From: Apiotrichum sp. Y4204
Lineage: Eukaryota; Basidiomycota; Tremellomycetes; Trichosporonales; Trichosporonaceae
Direction of reading: 5' to 3'
Assembly: GCA_025531455.1 (NCBI GenBank)
Contig: JAMYHL010000031.1
Coordinates: 1 to 64,000 of the forward strand
DNA: 64,000 nt
Shown: positions 21,101 through 29,857 of the stretch, piece after piece
How positions within the stretch are numbered: position 1 is the first letter of the stretch
How the letters are laid out: the number at the start of each line of letters is the position of its first letter
Notes under the pieces: model-generated
Databases searched by the model: none
Told to the model about the DNA's origin: nothing
What the model saw: only the letters and a program-made list of their open reading frames with translations
Translations under genes and position numbers: made by a program

Positions 21101-22235
21101 AGGTTTCGAGCCATCCCCAGACGATCTTGATGATGGGGCAGTCGCCTCTGAAGCAGAGGGCGTGGCAGACGCCGTCATAGATGAACAACCCTCGCGGGAA
21201 CTTGCATCCACGTCCCTGCTGAATACACGTCTGGTTCCCTCCAAAGCTGCTCCTCTGGGCCCCAGTGGCCCTGCCGAGGAACCCCTCCCACCGACCCAGA
21301 TCGACCCGGAATTCCTTGCTGCGTTGCCCCCAACGCTACGCCGCGAGGTGGAGGAGGACCATGCTGCTCGCAAGCGCAGGCGACCAACAGCCGAGGCACA
21401 GACCTGCCTGGAGGTGCAGCGAGATGCAAAACGACAGCAGCGCCACCCCGCCGCTCACATCACGCGCCAGTTGCGCCCCAAGTTGAAAACCCAAATGGGC
21501 GCAAAGGATATCGCTCAAGGCGCTTTGTATGGGGCGTGGTCGCGTGCAAATGGGAGTCCTCAACCTGGCCCGAGCCGCATGGTGGATACCGTCGGCGCTC
21601 ACGACCACGCGTCCTCGACCGTCGACTCTGACAGCGACATCGAGGTTCTCGGCGCGTCGCCGTCCAAGGTATGCGGCGTTCCGACCGCCGAGCTGCGTGC
21701 ACTCGGCGTGGACCCAGACGTCTTTGCGGCGCTTCCGCCCGACATGCAACGTGAAGTGCTGGATGGTGAACGAGATCGGTTACGAAGGCAGAAAGAGCGA
21801 AACCGTCGTGCGAACACGAATGGCAACGCCACGCGGAGTCGAAACGGTAGTCGACAGAACAGTCGCGCTCCTGAAGCGCCCGTCGTGCGCGTCTCCGTAC
21901 CCGTACGCCCTGCGCTGTTCGGCGCCCGCTCTACAGACGACGTGTGTTCCGTCCTTACGCGCTGGGTTTCCTCACGCCCCGTGCCCGCAGATCAGGATGC
22001 TCAGCGTGTCGCGAGCTACCTCGTGAAATGCATGCGAGGGATTGGCGGGATTGAGCACGTCAGCGCTCTGCTCCGCTGTGTCCGGGGTTTGCTACGGGAC
22101 GCCGAGATTCACAAGAACCGCGGAGAGGACGTCGAGCTTGATGTTCCTGCGTGGTGGGCCGCTTGGGAGGGCATGAAAGCCGTCGTGGACGCCGAGATGT
22201 CTCACCGCTTTGGAACAGGGTTGAGGCTTGACTAA
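18180..22235 (+). CDS. REV1: DNA repair protein REV1, Y-family polymerase
   Basis: One uninterrupted exon encodes 1351 residues; the ATG at 18180 (MTQPPATDASQ) is preferred over the in-frame one at 18051, which precedes unlikely sequence. REV1 is the deoxycytidyl transferase and scaffold of translesion synthesis. In order: a Ser/Pro-rich N terminus; a BRCT domain at about 236-318 (FAGLTFYINGNTSPPMEVLR to DYVIAPV); a Y-family catalytic core with HVDFDAFFVS (D579) and SVDEALLDV (D678, E679), then finger and little-finger regions up to about 950; two ubiquitin-binding motifs, IDPEFLAALPPTLRREV near 1041 and VDPDVFAALPPDMQREV near 1177; and a REV1 C-terminal domain at about 1255-1340 that in relatives binds Rev7 and other polymerases. 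It is the only large intronless multidomain gene in this block. Confidence 0.96.
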   Translation: MTQPPATDASQPHAHSHSSSQSDFWTHALQAAEQLEHPPPLSPARVPQVTHHSLVSPDTSDIEHEDTDANTATGAASCLFNAPLTGTSGYKSLVSPNTSDIDHDSAMSADEGNHDDRVPSVVRGRDADGPDRDGLSSSTRRPAVHFLEPKPGSSDDAMSLPPSSPPAPPPIAAVTTELSYLPQQSDASGAHAYLARPEYAGNAFGDIATYMRNKDVKVQTQNAEIAAAAAALGLSPIFAGLTFYINGNTSPPMEVLRRMVLQRGGTVVPFVRRKTEIDYVIAPVLTMAKFREWQNMRIVTEVFVTASCDANKLVDWRRYRLRPPGEAKTDLFAPKTKDDSVSRVDPLNPFQTPASRTTASQEKSTPAPTVKSIARPRSPPVAATQSLLKSLGGRSTPRPPEAKSAVISHTKPVAATQSLLQPLVSGATPRLSQTRPGDHPTDVTPTPSVREDETTPVAAPRANETVGTPTISRKPSTTTRATPAHGRGEGAWDNYFMYESNKAAAELMKSDAFRAQHTAERGNDAGYIDQYYQNSRLHHLSTWKAELRVLVAEARAAAITHVPTVLAPPGEERVYFHVDFDAFFVSAGLASRPHLRGRPVAVCHSSRGGKTSTSEVASASYEARAKGVKNGMSLGRARQLCPEIETIPYEFEVYKRHSAQFYTVLLGYADELEAVSVDEALLDVTGAVRARTLAPPEAGTSNDDPAVQLAEKIRDDIRAATGCEVSIGIAPNILLARLATKRAKPAGVFHLTVDAAPEYLAKLDVDQLPSIGYSLRAKITDAFGSTSCGDLISQSKSALQRVLGPKIGETVYAFLRGQDSRRLEPDKERRSVSAEMNYGIRFRNSDQAEKYVRDLAAEVAKRLRSIGAKGRHMTLKIMVRHPDAPIEPPKFLGHGRCETINKGGPLRALTDQDTVIGDEAVRFLQSMRLDPTELRGVGIMITKLVIGPGKGQSRLDFARRKPESESRSDTEVPPGFEPSPDDLDDGAVASEAEGVADAVIDEQPSRELASTSLLNTRLVPSKAAPLGPSGPAEEPLPPTQIDPEFLAALPPTLRREVEEDHAARKRRRPTAEAQTCLEVQRDAKRQQRHPAAHITRQLRPKLKTQMGAKDIAQGALYGAWSRANGSPQPGPSRMVDTVGAHDHASSTVDSDSDIEVLGASPSKVCGVPTAELRALGVDPDVFAALPPDMQREVLDGERDRLRRQKERNRRANTNGNATRSRNGSRQNSRAPEAPVVRVSVPVRPALFGARSTDDVCSVLTRWVSSRPVPADQDAQRVASYLVKCMRGIGGIEHVSALLRCVRGLLRDAEIHKNRGEDVELDVPAWWAAWEGMKAVVDAEMSHRFGTGLRLD

Positions 22236-22969
22236 TGATAACGACTGTAGCTATGACTGTACAGTACCATGTATAACTATCCTTACGGCGGTTCGGCCAA
22301 TAACGAGACCGTACTTACAAGCACTGCCTGACGAACGATGACGGGGCCTAACGCAACTACGCTGTACTGCACACTGGTCTTACGGCGGGTATCAATGACC
22401 AGGAGGCACTCGGATCCTGGACTGTCTCATTGCAGATGCTACCTGGGATAGAATACGAGATGCGCTGTACCTGGTGACAGGAATCACGGACTAAACCCAT
22501 TCAACACCACTTTGAAACCTAAAACCCACGCAGAACGACCGTCAAGGTTGGTGCCTCATCCCCCACGCGGCCCCACGCATCATCGGCCGTACATGTGACC
22601 CAGAGTGCCTACCTTGGCAGGTCCGCTCCATACCAGCCCTCACATCTCGGAGCCCCAATTGTTTAAATTGAGGAATCTTGGGAGGCCCCATATAGCGTTG
22701 TGCCGGCATGGAGGATCATCGTCGGTAGTGAAGCAGCTAAACTCATTCATTCCTTTACACCAGAATGTCACACTAAACCGAGGACCACTCTCTCCTTGAC
22801 GACCAAACAAAGCTGACCCAAACGGAGCTGATCTAAACAAGCTGACCGCGACAGTTTGCAGTCTCGCGCCGGAATGGAGAGGGCCTATATAAAAGTCCTC
22901 CAGCAAGCGGAGACTCACATTCCCCCTCATTCTCCTCCGCAACACCTTACCGCTAAAGCAGTCCTCACA
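22236..22969. other. Intergenic region upstream of the eight-cysteine array
   Basis: No gene is supported. A GTACATGTGAC..AGAGTGCCT string near 22590 recurs, diverged, near 23835, suggesting shared flanks. The TATATAAAAG at 22886-22895 serves the first array gene. Confidence 0.5.
22886..22895 (+). promoter_or_regulatory. TATA box of array copy A
   Basis: TATATAAAAG lies 75-84 nt before the ATG at 22970. It supports the chosen start, because no upstream coding exon fits between it and the ATG. Confidence 0.6.
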
Positions 22970-23413
22970 ATGTCCGACCTTAATCGCAGCGAAACGAACT
23001 TCACCATCGAGTGGAAAAAAATCTCAGCGGACTGTCCCAACCCAGAGCTTACTACTCTAGGTGCCGACGGCATCCCCAACTGGAACAGCAACTTCAGCGA
23101 CTCAAACACCTTTTGCACAATCACCAACGTGTCCTACGCTCTATCGTGCTGCATGGCGTTGGGAGAGATGGCTGCTACCAACTGCAATTGGGGCGTCTGT
23201 CTCCTATACAACCCACCAGAGGACAAGTGGGCGGAGTGCGCCGCAAGACTTGCGAGACAGCTGAACGACTCGACGACACCGTCGGCCAAATGCGTGGATG
23301 GGACAATCATGAGAATCCGCGTGAACAAGGCGAGAAACCACTCTACCCGGCGCGCCACCCTCGTCCCCATCGCCATCGTCGTTTTGCTTGCCGCTGCCGC
23401 AACGCTGGCTTAG
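22970..23413 (+). CDS. Array copy A, eight-cysteine protein with C-terminal membrane segment
   Basis: Intronless, 147 residues, the most diverged intact member. It begins MSDLNRSETNFTIEW, where the other copies have W.PTP the A copy has WKKIS. The cysteine pattern is kept, including TNVSYALSCCMALGEMA, where other copies read SYVYPCC. Sequons are NRS, NFT, NFS and NVS. The last 16 residues (PIAIVVLLAAAATLA) are hydrophobic and follow a basic stretch (RVNKARNHSTRR), fitting a C-terminal membrane anchor with a very short end. There is no N-terminal signal peptide. Function is unknown. Confidence 0.75.
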   Translation: MSDLNRSETNFTIEWKKISADCPNPELTTLGADGIPNWNSNFSDSNTFCTITNVSYALSCCMALGEMAATNCNWGVCLLYNPPEDKWAECAARLARQLNDSTTPSAKCVDGTIMRIRVNKARNHSTRRATLVPIAIVVLLAAAATLA

Positions 23414-24206
23414 GCTACGGCATGCAGTACATCTCGTCCCAATGGAACATACTGCCGCAGCCGATCGCCATGTTCGTCATACTCTACCGATGCATGTATT
23501 ACAAACTGTAGTGTCGACGTCAAGCTGAAGTCTGTCCCGGGCCACGTCACGGGTATGGAGACAACCCCCCGGAGGCGCAATGGTGCATCTCAGATTACAT
23601 CGTTCACAGTTATTGCCAAGGTTAATTCGAACAACGTGCTTGAGGGCGGGGGCAGCGCTCGCCGCTGGAGACTATGATAGGCAAACTCGTTGAGGAACTG
23701 TCCCATGTGCCGGAGGCACACAACTATCAGTACTGTCGGACTACCTTGGCGGTCGCGGCGAGACTACACGAGAGGTCGGCATCTCTCATAAGGTTTGTGC
23801 TAAAGCTGCCGCATCGCCACATGGCACTGCCTACTGTATGTACATGTGACTGGGAGTGCCTCCATTGATGGCAGTGAAAACAGTGCTCTGAGTACTGCTG
23901 CACGAAGTGTACTGCTGGCATCAAGAGTGAAAGTAGTGTGTTTTTCTGTTCATGTGTCCTTGGGATCTTGTGTGGTGATTAAGGACATGAAGCTTGATTG
24001 CTCCCATCGGCACACCCTGGGGCAGGACTGTCAGATGATGAATATGATCAGATGATATACACAAGCTTGTTCCTTCGACCCCACCACATGTTTCCGACGG
24101 CAGGGAGGATGAGATTATGCCCATACAGCACTATAGAAGACGCGCTGCCCCTAGTGGCGAATGGCGAAGAGATCTACCTCTTCACCATACTTCATCGTTA
24201 TCCGAC
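23414..24206. other. Spacer between array copies A and B
   Basis: No gene is supported. A degraded TATA-like CTATAGAAG at 24129-24137 precedes copy B. Confidence 0.5.
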
Positions 24207-24768
24207 ATGTCCGGCCTGAACAGAAGCCACACAAACTTGACTGTCGAGTGGCAGCCGACCCCGTCCGACCTACCGACAAGCTACAATGTCTCGCAGAAGT
24301 CCCAGTTGTGCAAGCCGGACCCAGACCACAACATCTCGAACATGACGAATTCGTTGATCATCGCCGATTGGGATGACCCGATCGCCGACACTGACAGCGT
24401 GTGCACGATTGCCAACACGTCGTACGTCTACCCGTGCTGCCAGGCAATCAAGGGCGATGCGCGTCTTACCTGCTACACCACTGCCTGCCGTCTCCCCACG
24501 TCAGTGAAAGACCAGTGGTCCGAGTGCGCTGTGAAGCTTGCTGACCAGGTTAACGATTCGATCCCGTTGACCAAACTGCCAGCCCGGGGAGCTAATCAAC
24601 GCCAACCGCGAGAGAAACCGCAACCGCACGACGGAGGACAGGAGCGAAAGTGCCCAGAACCGCGCCCCCAAGCGCAGGACAGCTTCTCCCGTTTCCTTTG
24701 TCATGCTGCTCCCCGCTGTAGCGGCGATGGCGTACGGCGACGCCGATATGTGGGCGCTTTACTCGTAG
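24207..24768 (+). pseudogene. Array copy B, frameshifted eight-cysteine protein
   Basis: The first 122 codons match the family: MSGLNRSHTNLTVEWQPTP, then SVCTIANTSYVYPCCQAI and TACRL with a normal WSECAVKLADQVND. After PLTK near 24573-24576 the frame shifts by one base. The original frame then runs as an Arg/Pro-rich tail to 24827, while the shifted frame continues the family pattern with CQPGELINANRE and a hydrophobic end (SPVSFVMLLPAVAAMA) to a stop at 24766-24768. So an extra base, real or a sequencing error in the window, breaks the gene. If real, the product lacks the eighth cysteine and the membrane segment. Confidence 0.7.
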
Positions 24769-25208
24769 CCGTTAAGCATGCACTTCATTTTGTTATGCTG
24801 CAGTTTGCCTGGCTGTACGATTCCTGATTTGCCCTCTCGACGGGGCAAATGCGGTCAGATGGCAAGCTTTGGATAAGATGTGTGCCTCACAACTAGTCAA
24901 GGCACTGAGGCACTAGTACTGCATGCAACCGACCGACCACTACAGACACATGACCACCGTGAATGTGACCAACCGCGCGCGTCATCAGTACACAGTGGCA
25001 CTCCAACAATTGTTGTATCTACTTGAACTTGACATGCTGAGAGTCTTGTGCTTGAAATGGCATCTCCCCTACACAGACAGCCTGACAACGGACAACCGAC
25101 GCGAGTGCGAGCAGCGTTGCAGTTTGGAAACTGAAAGGATTTAAACATGGTCCATCGAACGGCGAGCCAAACACTCGCGCACGCTTTCTACTCTCTACAA
25201 CATCCGCC
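24769..25208. other. Spacer between array copies B and C
   Basis: No gene is supported. No clear TATA box is seen before copy C; the nearest A/T-rich string is ATTTAAAC at 25139-25146. Confidence 0.5.
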
Positions 25209-25697
25209 ATGTCTAAGAATAGGAGTTACACAAACTTTACCGTCCAGTGGCAGGCGACGCCCAACCTCCCGCTGGCGTACAATGCGACGGGCAACGAACA
25301 CTGCAAGCACGGACTGCAGGACACCGATGTGGACGGAGTAATGCTTCCCAACGACTGGAACGAGGTCGTTGCCGACAGCGACATCATTTGCCAGATCGGC
25401 AACGTCTCGTATGTCTACCCCTGCTGCCAGGCGATTGGAATCGACGCACGCTTCACCTGCCATAGTATCGTATGTCGTGTCCTCGCGGCCCGCGAGGATC
25501 AGTGGGACGAGTGTGCCGTCAAGCTTGCGGCCCAGGTCGGCGATGAGCCACCGTTCACCCAGTGCCAGCCTGCGAGCGTTATGAACCACAACCGCGAGCT
25601 CAACGAGGCAGCTCCCCGAGTGCCTGGCGTCCCGGTCGCGACCATCATCCTCCTCGGGATTGTCGTGCTGCTCGCTGCTGTGACAGCTGTGCCGTAA
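25209..25697 (+). CDS. Array copy C, eight-cysteine protein with C-terminal membrane segment
   Basis: Intronless, 162 residues. It begins MSKNRSYTNFTVQWQATPNL; the core is IICQIGNVSYVYPCCQAIGI, DARFTCHSIVCRV and WDECAVKLAAQVGD, with CQPASVMN before the tail. Eight cysteines are present in the family spacing, and the sequons NRS, NFT, NAT and NVS. The C terminus (VPVATIILLGIVVLLAAVTAVP) is the longest hydrophobic segment of the family, about 20 residues, and long enough to span a membrane. No signal peptide is seen. Confidence 0.8.
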   Translation: MSKNRSYTNFTVQWQATPNLPLAYNATGNEHCKHGLQDTDVDGVMLPNDWNEVVADSDIICQIGNVSYVYPCCQAIGIDARFTCHSIVCRVLAAREDQWDECAVKLAAQVGDEPPFTQCQPASVMNHNRELNEAAPRVPGVPVATIILLGIVVLLAAVTAVP

Positions 25698-26196
25698 GCC
25701 GCAGGAGTTGTGGCGGCCCGCTTTTGGCCTCCACTACGTCCTTACGGTCCGCAAGTACAGGCGCGTAAGCGGTCTTGATACATCAAATCACCCGGTTCTT
25801 CTCTGTATCTCCAAACAATAAGCATGAGTGACCCTCTACTTGAAACAAGTCGGAGCTATCCGTACCAGTCCTGTTGCGCTCATGGGAACAAGCACCTCCG
25901 TGACGTCAGACGCATCAGCAAGTGTGGAGCGTTGCGAACAATCTCCTATCGAGGCACAATGAGGTCCTACTAGAAATCCGTCGGATCGATCCTCCGGATT
26001 CAACAGCACAGGAAATGATTCTAGGAGATGATAAGGTTATCCGAGATGCTTGACATTGGATGATGGCCACCCCGACACCAACCCTGACTGAGAACAGACA
26101 ACAGACGGCGGTGAGCAGCCTTCAGACAGGGCATATAAGACGATGCCATTGAGGGGTAGGACTTGCATGTACTCTTCCCCCGCAACAGTATCCACA
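25698..26196. other. Spacer between array copies C and D
   Basis: No gene is supported. CATATAAGA at 26132-26140 is the probable TATA box of copy D, about 57-65 nt before its ATG. Confidence 0.5.
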
Positions 26197-26676
26197 ATGT
26201 CCGTAAGCAACACCTCAAACTTCACGGTCAAATGGCAGCCAACGCCCGACCTCCCGATGATGGGCTCGGGCAGCGACTGTGATCATGGGCTGGCGACGGG
26301 TGGAGCATCCGCCGGCAATGACCCCCGGACGACTCCCCGGCCGGTTTGGAACGAGACCCTGGCTGATGGCAACTTGGTCTGCACGTTGAGCAACTCTTCG
26401 TACGTCTACCCTTGCTGCGAGGCGATGGGCATCGAAGCACGATTCTCCTGCAACTCGACCGTATGCCGCATCGACGCGGCCCGCGAGGGCGAGTGGTACC
26501 AATGTGCCGACAAGCTCGCGAATGAGATCAACGACCAGGCGCCGCTGAAACAGTGTGAGGTCGCGAAGTTCGTGGACCAAACACCGCCGAACAACCACGC
26601 AGCTAAGCAAGTGCCCGCCATCCCCCTCGCTATCGTAGTGTTCCTTGCAGCTGCGGCAGTCGTGCTTCAATCTTGA
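26197..26676 (+). CDS. Array copy D, eight-cysteine protein with C-terminal membrane segment
   Basis: Intronless, 159 residues. It begins MSVSNTSNFTVKWQPTPDLP and has the core LVCTLSNSSYVYPCCEAMGI, EARFSCNSTVCRIDAAREG and WYQCADKLANEIND. An insertion of Gly/Pro/Thr-rich sequence after CDHGLATGG makes its loop differ from the others. The tail is NNHAAKQVPAIP followed by LAIVVFLAAAAVVLQS. The NHAAKQVP stretch before the hydrophobic end is nearly identical in copies D, E and F, so these three are the youngest duplicates. Confidence 0.82.
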   Translation: MSVSNTSNFTVKWQPTPDLPMMGSGSDCDHGLATGGASAGNDPRTTPRPVWNETLADGNLVCTLSNSSYVYPCCEAMGIEARFSCNSTVCRIDAAREGEWYQCADKLANEINDQAPLKQCEVAKFVDQTPPNNHAAKQVPAIPLAIVVFLAAAAVVLQS

Positions 26677-26908
26677 GGGGATGCGATCTATCATCCACAC
26701 ATCCCTGGGCGATAAGGAGGCACGTACTTTCCTTTACTAGTTTCCGTGGATCTGTCTGATTCCCATCAGCGTAAGCGGCCTGTGACATGAGATGTACTGC
26801 ACATTGTCGGGACCGCAATGCTATGTAGTTATCCTTGCAGGAGTGATCGTCCTCGCCTCGTTCCCGGGTTCTCTCCATGCAAGTACCTAGTATGTCTAGC
26901 AAACTACA

Positions 26909-26992
26909 ATGTCAAACGTCCCTGTCGCGATCCTCCCCCCTCACCGTGGTCATACCCACATACGACTTGTCTCTGTGACAGCTGTGCCGTAA
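26909..26992 (+). pseudogene. C-terminal relic of an array gene
   Basis: A 27-residue open frame reads VPVAILPP near its start and ends VSVTAVP, matching both ends of copy C's hydrophobic tail (VPVATIILL ... AAVTAVP). The DNA at 26973-26998 is identical to 25678-25703, which spans the stop codon of copy C. Everything upstream of the tail is missing. It shows that a further copy once lay here or that the 3' end was duplicated alone. Confidence 0.7.
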
Positions 26993-27594
26993 GCCGCACG
27001 GGTTGCGATAGCCGGCGACCCCCGCGCCCACGCCTGGTTCCCGGAGCACCGGGGTGGTCCGCGATCTCCATACTTTACGTCAAACCGTTTCGTTTCTCTC
27101 ACCACATTCTCGTACTCGGTAGCAGGCACGAGTCCCCTTCCCTCGGTCGCATTCGAAACGAATGGTGCCTGCAGCTCTTCACATGGCTCCTGTTGTGCTC
27201 TTGAACGGGGACACCGCATTGAGCTGGAGGGGTGAGGGGCAGAGGAGCGGAAGTTGGGACCTGTGCTCTGCCCGCCATGCATTCTTAGGTGGCCAGAGCC
27301 AGGCACTTATGCACTGGACGCACTGCCCCATCTGGCGTGCGTTCAGACGCTTGCTGTCCCCATTGTCTACCGCGTGGGCAGTGTGGTTTGTGCGAAGGGA
27401 ATTAACTCTACATTGCAGTGTCGTCGGATCCTGACAAGCTCTCAGGTCTCTGGATTCTGAGACCTTGGATCTAGAGCTCGTTCGAGATGCTCGGCACACG
27501 CACTAGATACGACAAACCAGATCTTGGCTACCTGGCATTAACTCTACCTGACAACGGATCGCAGGCGGCCGGTGTGTAGCCCGCAGACCTATCG

Positions 27595-27610
27595 CATATA
27601 AACGGGCCCC
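27595..27610 (+). promoter_or_regulatory. Conserved TATA element of array copy E
   Basis: CATATAAACGGGCCCC lies 53-68 nt before the ATG at 27663. The same 16 bases occur before copy F at 28738-28753 at nearly the same distance. Confidence 0.65.
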
Positions 27611-27662
27611 AAGAGATCAGCCTTACACATCCTCTTCCTGCCCTTGCAACACATTATTCACG

Positions 27663-28142
27663 ATGTCCTTGAGCAACGCTACCGCAAACATCACGGTTAA
27701 ATGGCTACCAACGCCAGATCTCCCGCGGATGGGATCGAACACGGATAGGTGCAATGTATCCGAAGGCCACCTCAACGGGAATTTCTTCGGTACTTGGAAC
27801 GACCCATTGCCCGAGTCCGATATGGTCTGCAAGATAGGCAACGACTCGTACGTCTATCCCTGCTGCGAGGCGGTGGGCATCGAGGCCCGACAAGCATGCG
27901 GTTACACGGTGTGCCGCATCAGTGGCGCGAACGAGTACGGGTGGAACCTCTGTGCAGCAACGCTCGCCGCGCAACTCGGCGATACGAGGCCCGAATCGAG
28001 CTGTCAGCCCGCAAGCGTGATCAACAAAGAGCGTGAAGAGGTTGAGGGGAAGGAAGAGACGACGACGAACCATGCAGCCAAGCAAGTACCCGTCGTCTCC
28101 CTCGCTATCGTAGTGCTCCTTGCGGCCGCCGCCGTGGTCTAG
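27663..28142 (+). CDS. Array copy E, eight-cysteine protein with C-terminal membrane segment
   Basis: Intronless, 159 residues. It begins MSLSNATANITVKWLPTPDL and has DRCNVSEG, MVCKIGNDSYVYPCCEAVGI, ARQACGYTVCRISGANEYG and WNLCAATLAAQLGD. A charged stretch (KEREEVEGKEETTTNHAAKQ) precedes VPVVSLAIVVLLAAAAVV. Both invariant sequons are present (NIT, NDS). It shares promoter, start and tail with copy F and belongs to the D/E/F subgroup. No signal peptide. Confidence 0.85.
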   Translation: MSLSNATANITVKWLPTPDLPRMGSNTDRCNVSEGHLNGNFFGTWNDPLPESDMVCKIGNDSYVYPCCEAVGIEARQACGYTVCRISGANEYGWNLCAATLAAQLGDTRPESSCQPASVINKEREEVEGKEETTTNHAAKQVPVVSLAIVVLLAAAAVV

Positions 28143-28802
28143 ACATGCTGTCCTTTCGCAATCGGGCAATAACTACTGTTGTACGATGATCGCTCCGCCG
28201 TCGCTCATACCGTCGCACCCTGCGCCGTCGCGCCGCCCCTTGCGCCACATTCTCGTACGCAGGAGCACCCACAAGTGATCTCTTCACTCCATCGCATTCG
28301 AAACGAATGGTACCCGTATAGATGTAGCTCTTTGCATGGCTCCTGCTGTGGGGAGCACCGCCCAGTGTTTGAGGGATGAGCGGCAGAGGAGCGGGAGTCG
28401 GGACGTGTGTCCTGTGTTCGAGTGTTCCTGTGTACCATGCTGTCCTCAAGCGCTCAGGCACTGGCATGCACTGCACGCATTGTTCGCCCGGCGCGCGTTC
28501 CAGGCGCTTGCTGTCCTACCCGCGTCGGAAGTACACTCGGAGACATTTCTTCATCCGAGAGGGATCAACTCTACAGTGCGGTGTCCTCAGATAGCTCAGA
28601 TCTTAGGTTCTCCAGATCTTAGGATCCCGAATCTTGAATCTTGAGCTTGTCCGGGACGTGTGGTACTAGAGGGGACAGACCAGATCATGGTTGCTCGCAA
28701 CACTGACTCTATCCGACGACGGACTGCAGAAGTATCGCATATAAACGGGCCCCATCGAGAGATCAGCCCCACTCATCCTCTTCCCCTGCAACATTATCCA
28801 CG
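28143..28802. other. Spacer between array copies E and F
   Basis: No gene is supported. Most of it is the diverged partner of 27100-27440. CATATAAACGGGCCCC at 28738-28753 is the promoter element of copy F. Confidence 0.55.
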
Positions 28803-29285
28803 ATGTCCTTGACCAACGCCACCTCCAACTTCACGGTCAAATGGATGCCAACGCCCGATCTCCCGCGGATGGGAGCAGACACGGAGGACTGTACGAAACC
28901 CAGAGCCGACAACGTGAATTCGACTCGCTTGGGTACCTGGAACGAGACATTGCCCAAGGGCGACAGCGTCTGCACGTCAGGCAACAACACGTACGTTTAT
29001 CCCTGCTGCGAGGCAGTCGGCATCGAGGCGCGATTCGACTGCGGCTTCACGGCGTGTCACATCGGCCCTGAGAGAGAGAACCAGTGGTACGAGTGTGTCC
29101 ACAGGCTCTCGGAGCAACAGGGTGACGACTGGCCCATCGCGGACTGTCAGCCAGCAAAGCTGATCAACGAAAACCTTGAGCGGAAGAAAGCAGAAGAGGC
29201 GCCAAAGAATCACGCAGCCAGGCAAGTGCCCATCGTCTCTTTCGCTATCGTGGTGTTCCTTGCGGCCGCGGCGGTCATTGCGTAA
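28803..29285 (+). CDS. Array copy F, eight-cysteine protein with C-terminal membrane segment
   Basis: Intronless, 160 residues. It begins MSLTNATSNFTVKWMPTPDL and has EDCTKP, SVCTSGNNTYVYPCCEAVGI, ARFDCGFTACHIGPEREN and WYECVHRLSEQQGD. The tail has NHAARQVPIVSFAIVVFLAAAAVIA. Compared with copy E only the residues between conserved cysteines differ much, so the duplicates diverge mainly in loops. The CR after the sixth cysteine has become CH. Confidence 0.85.
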   Translation: MSLTNATSNFTVKWMPTPDLPRMGADTEDCTKPRADNVNSTRLGTWNETLPKGDSVCTSGNNTYVYPCCEAVGIEARFDCGFTACHIGPERENQWYECVHRLSEQQGDDWPIADCQPAKLINENLERKKAEEAPKNHAARQVPIVSFAIVVFLAAAAVIA

Positions 29286-29857
29286 GCTGGGGGACACGCG
29301 GTCCTCCCTTCATCGGGGGATTAGAAGGATTATTGTACTATTCCTTGTTATGTACTCTCGGAGCTGCAGTACAAATTCAGCTAGCATGCGAGGCCGATTG
29401 TCCCTGTCGCTCTCGTGAGGCGATAAGGCACTTGGTGGTGATTCATGACACACTGCCGCTGCTTCTGTTTGTTCCTCGAGACCTTTCGGTTCTTCTGTGA
29501 ATGGTCTCGGGATCTCGGGAAATACAATGTACAGGACTGTGTGGTACAGTTTAATGTCAAGCTTAATGTCGTCCAACAGTGTCTATGACATTTAGAGATG
29601 TTGCGACCATATTCGGTCAACGACAAGTCATCACAACAGGCATCTCCCTCACTCCCCGTCTCAAGGAAACCTCTCGCTGTCAGACGTTGCGTCATCCTGT
29701 CGATAACGAGATAGGTCTGGCGGTTCCGACAGATACTGCTGCTGGTGCAACTAATGTCGTGCTCGAAGCTGAAGCATATAACATGTTCCACAGAGGCGTG
29801 GGTGACAAACGTCACACCCCAACACCTTCTCCCCTCATCTCATAGCAACCATCTATC
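29286..29857. other. Spacer between array copy F and pseudogene G
   Basis: No gene is supported; a minus-strand open frame of 144 codons has no recognisable feature. No TATA box resembling those of copies E and F is seen before copy G. Confidence 0.5.

Larger units (their letters stand above)
26677..27662. other. Spacer between array copies D and E, holding a relic
   Basis: Apart from the relic at 26909-26992 no gene is supported. From about 27100 to 27440 the sequence is a diverged copy of 28245-28600 downstream of copy E. Confidence 0.5.

Noticed and set aside
22970..29285. Calling the eight-cysteine proteins GPI-anchored
   Set aside because: The hydrophobic C termini would fit, but GPI attachment needs entry into the ER by a signal peptide, and none is present in any copy.
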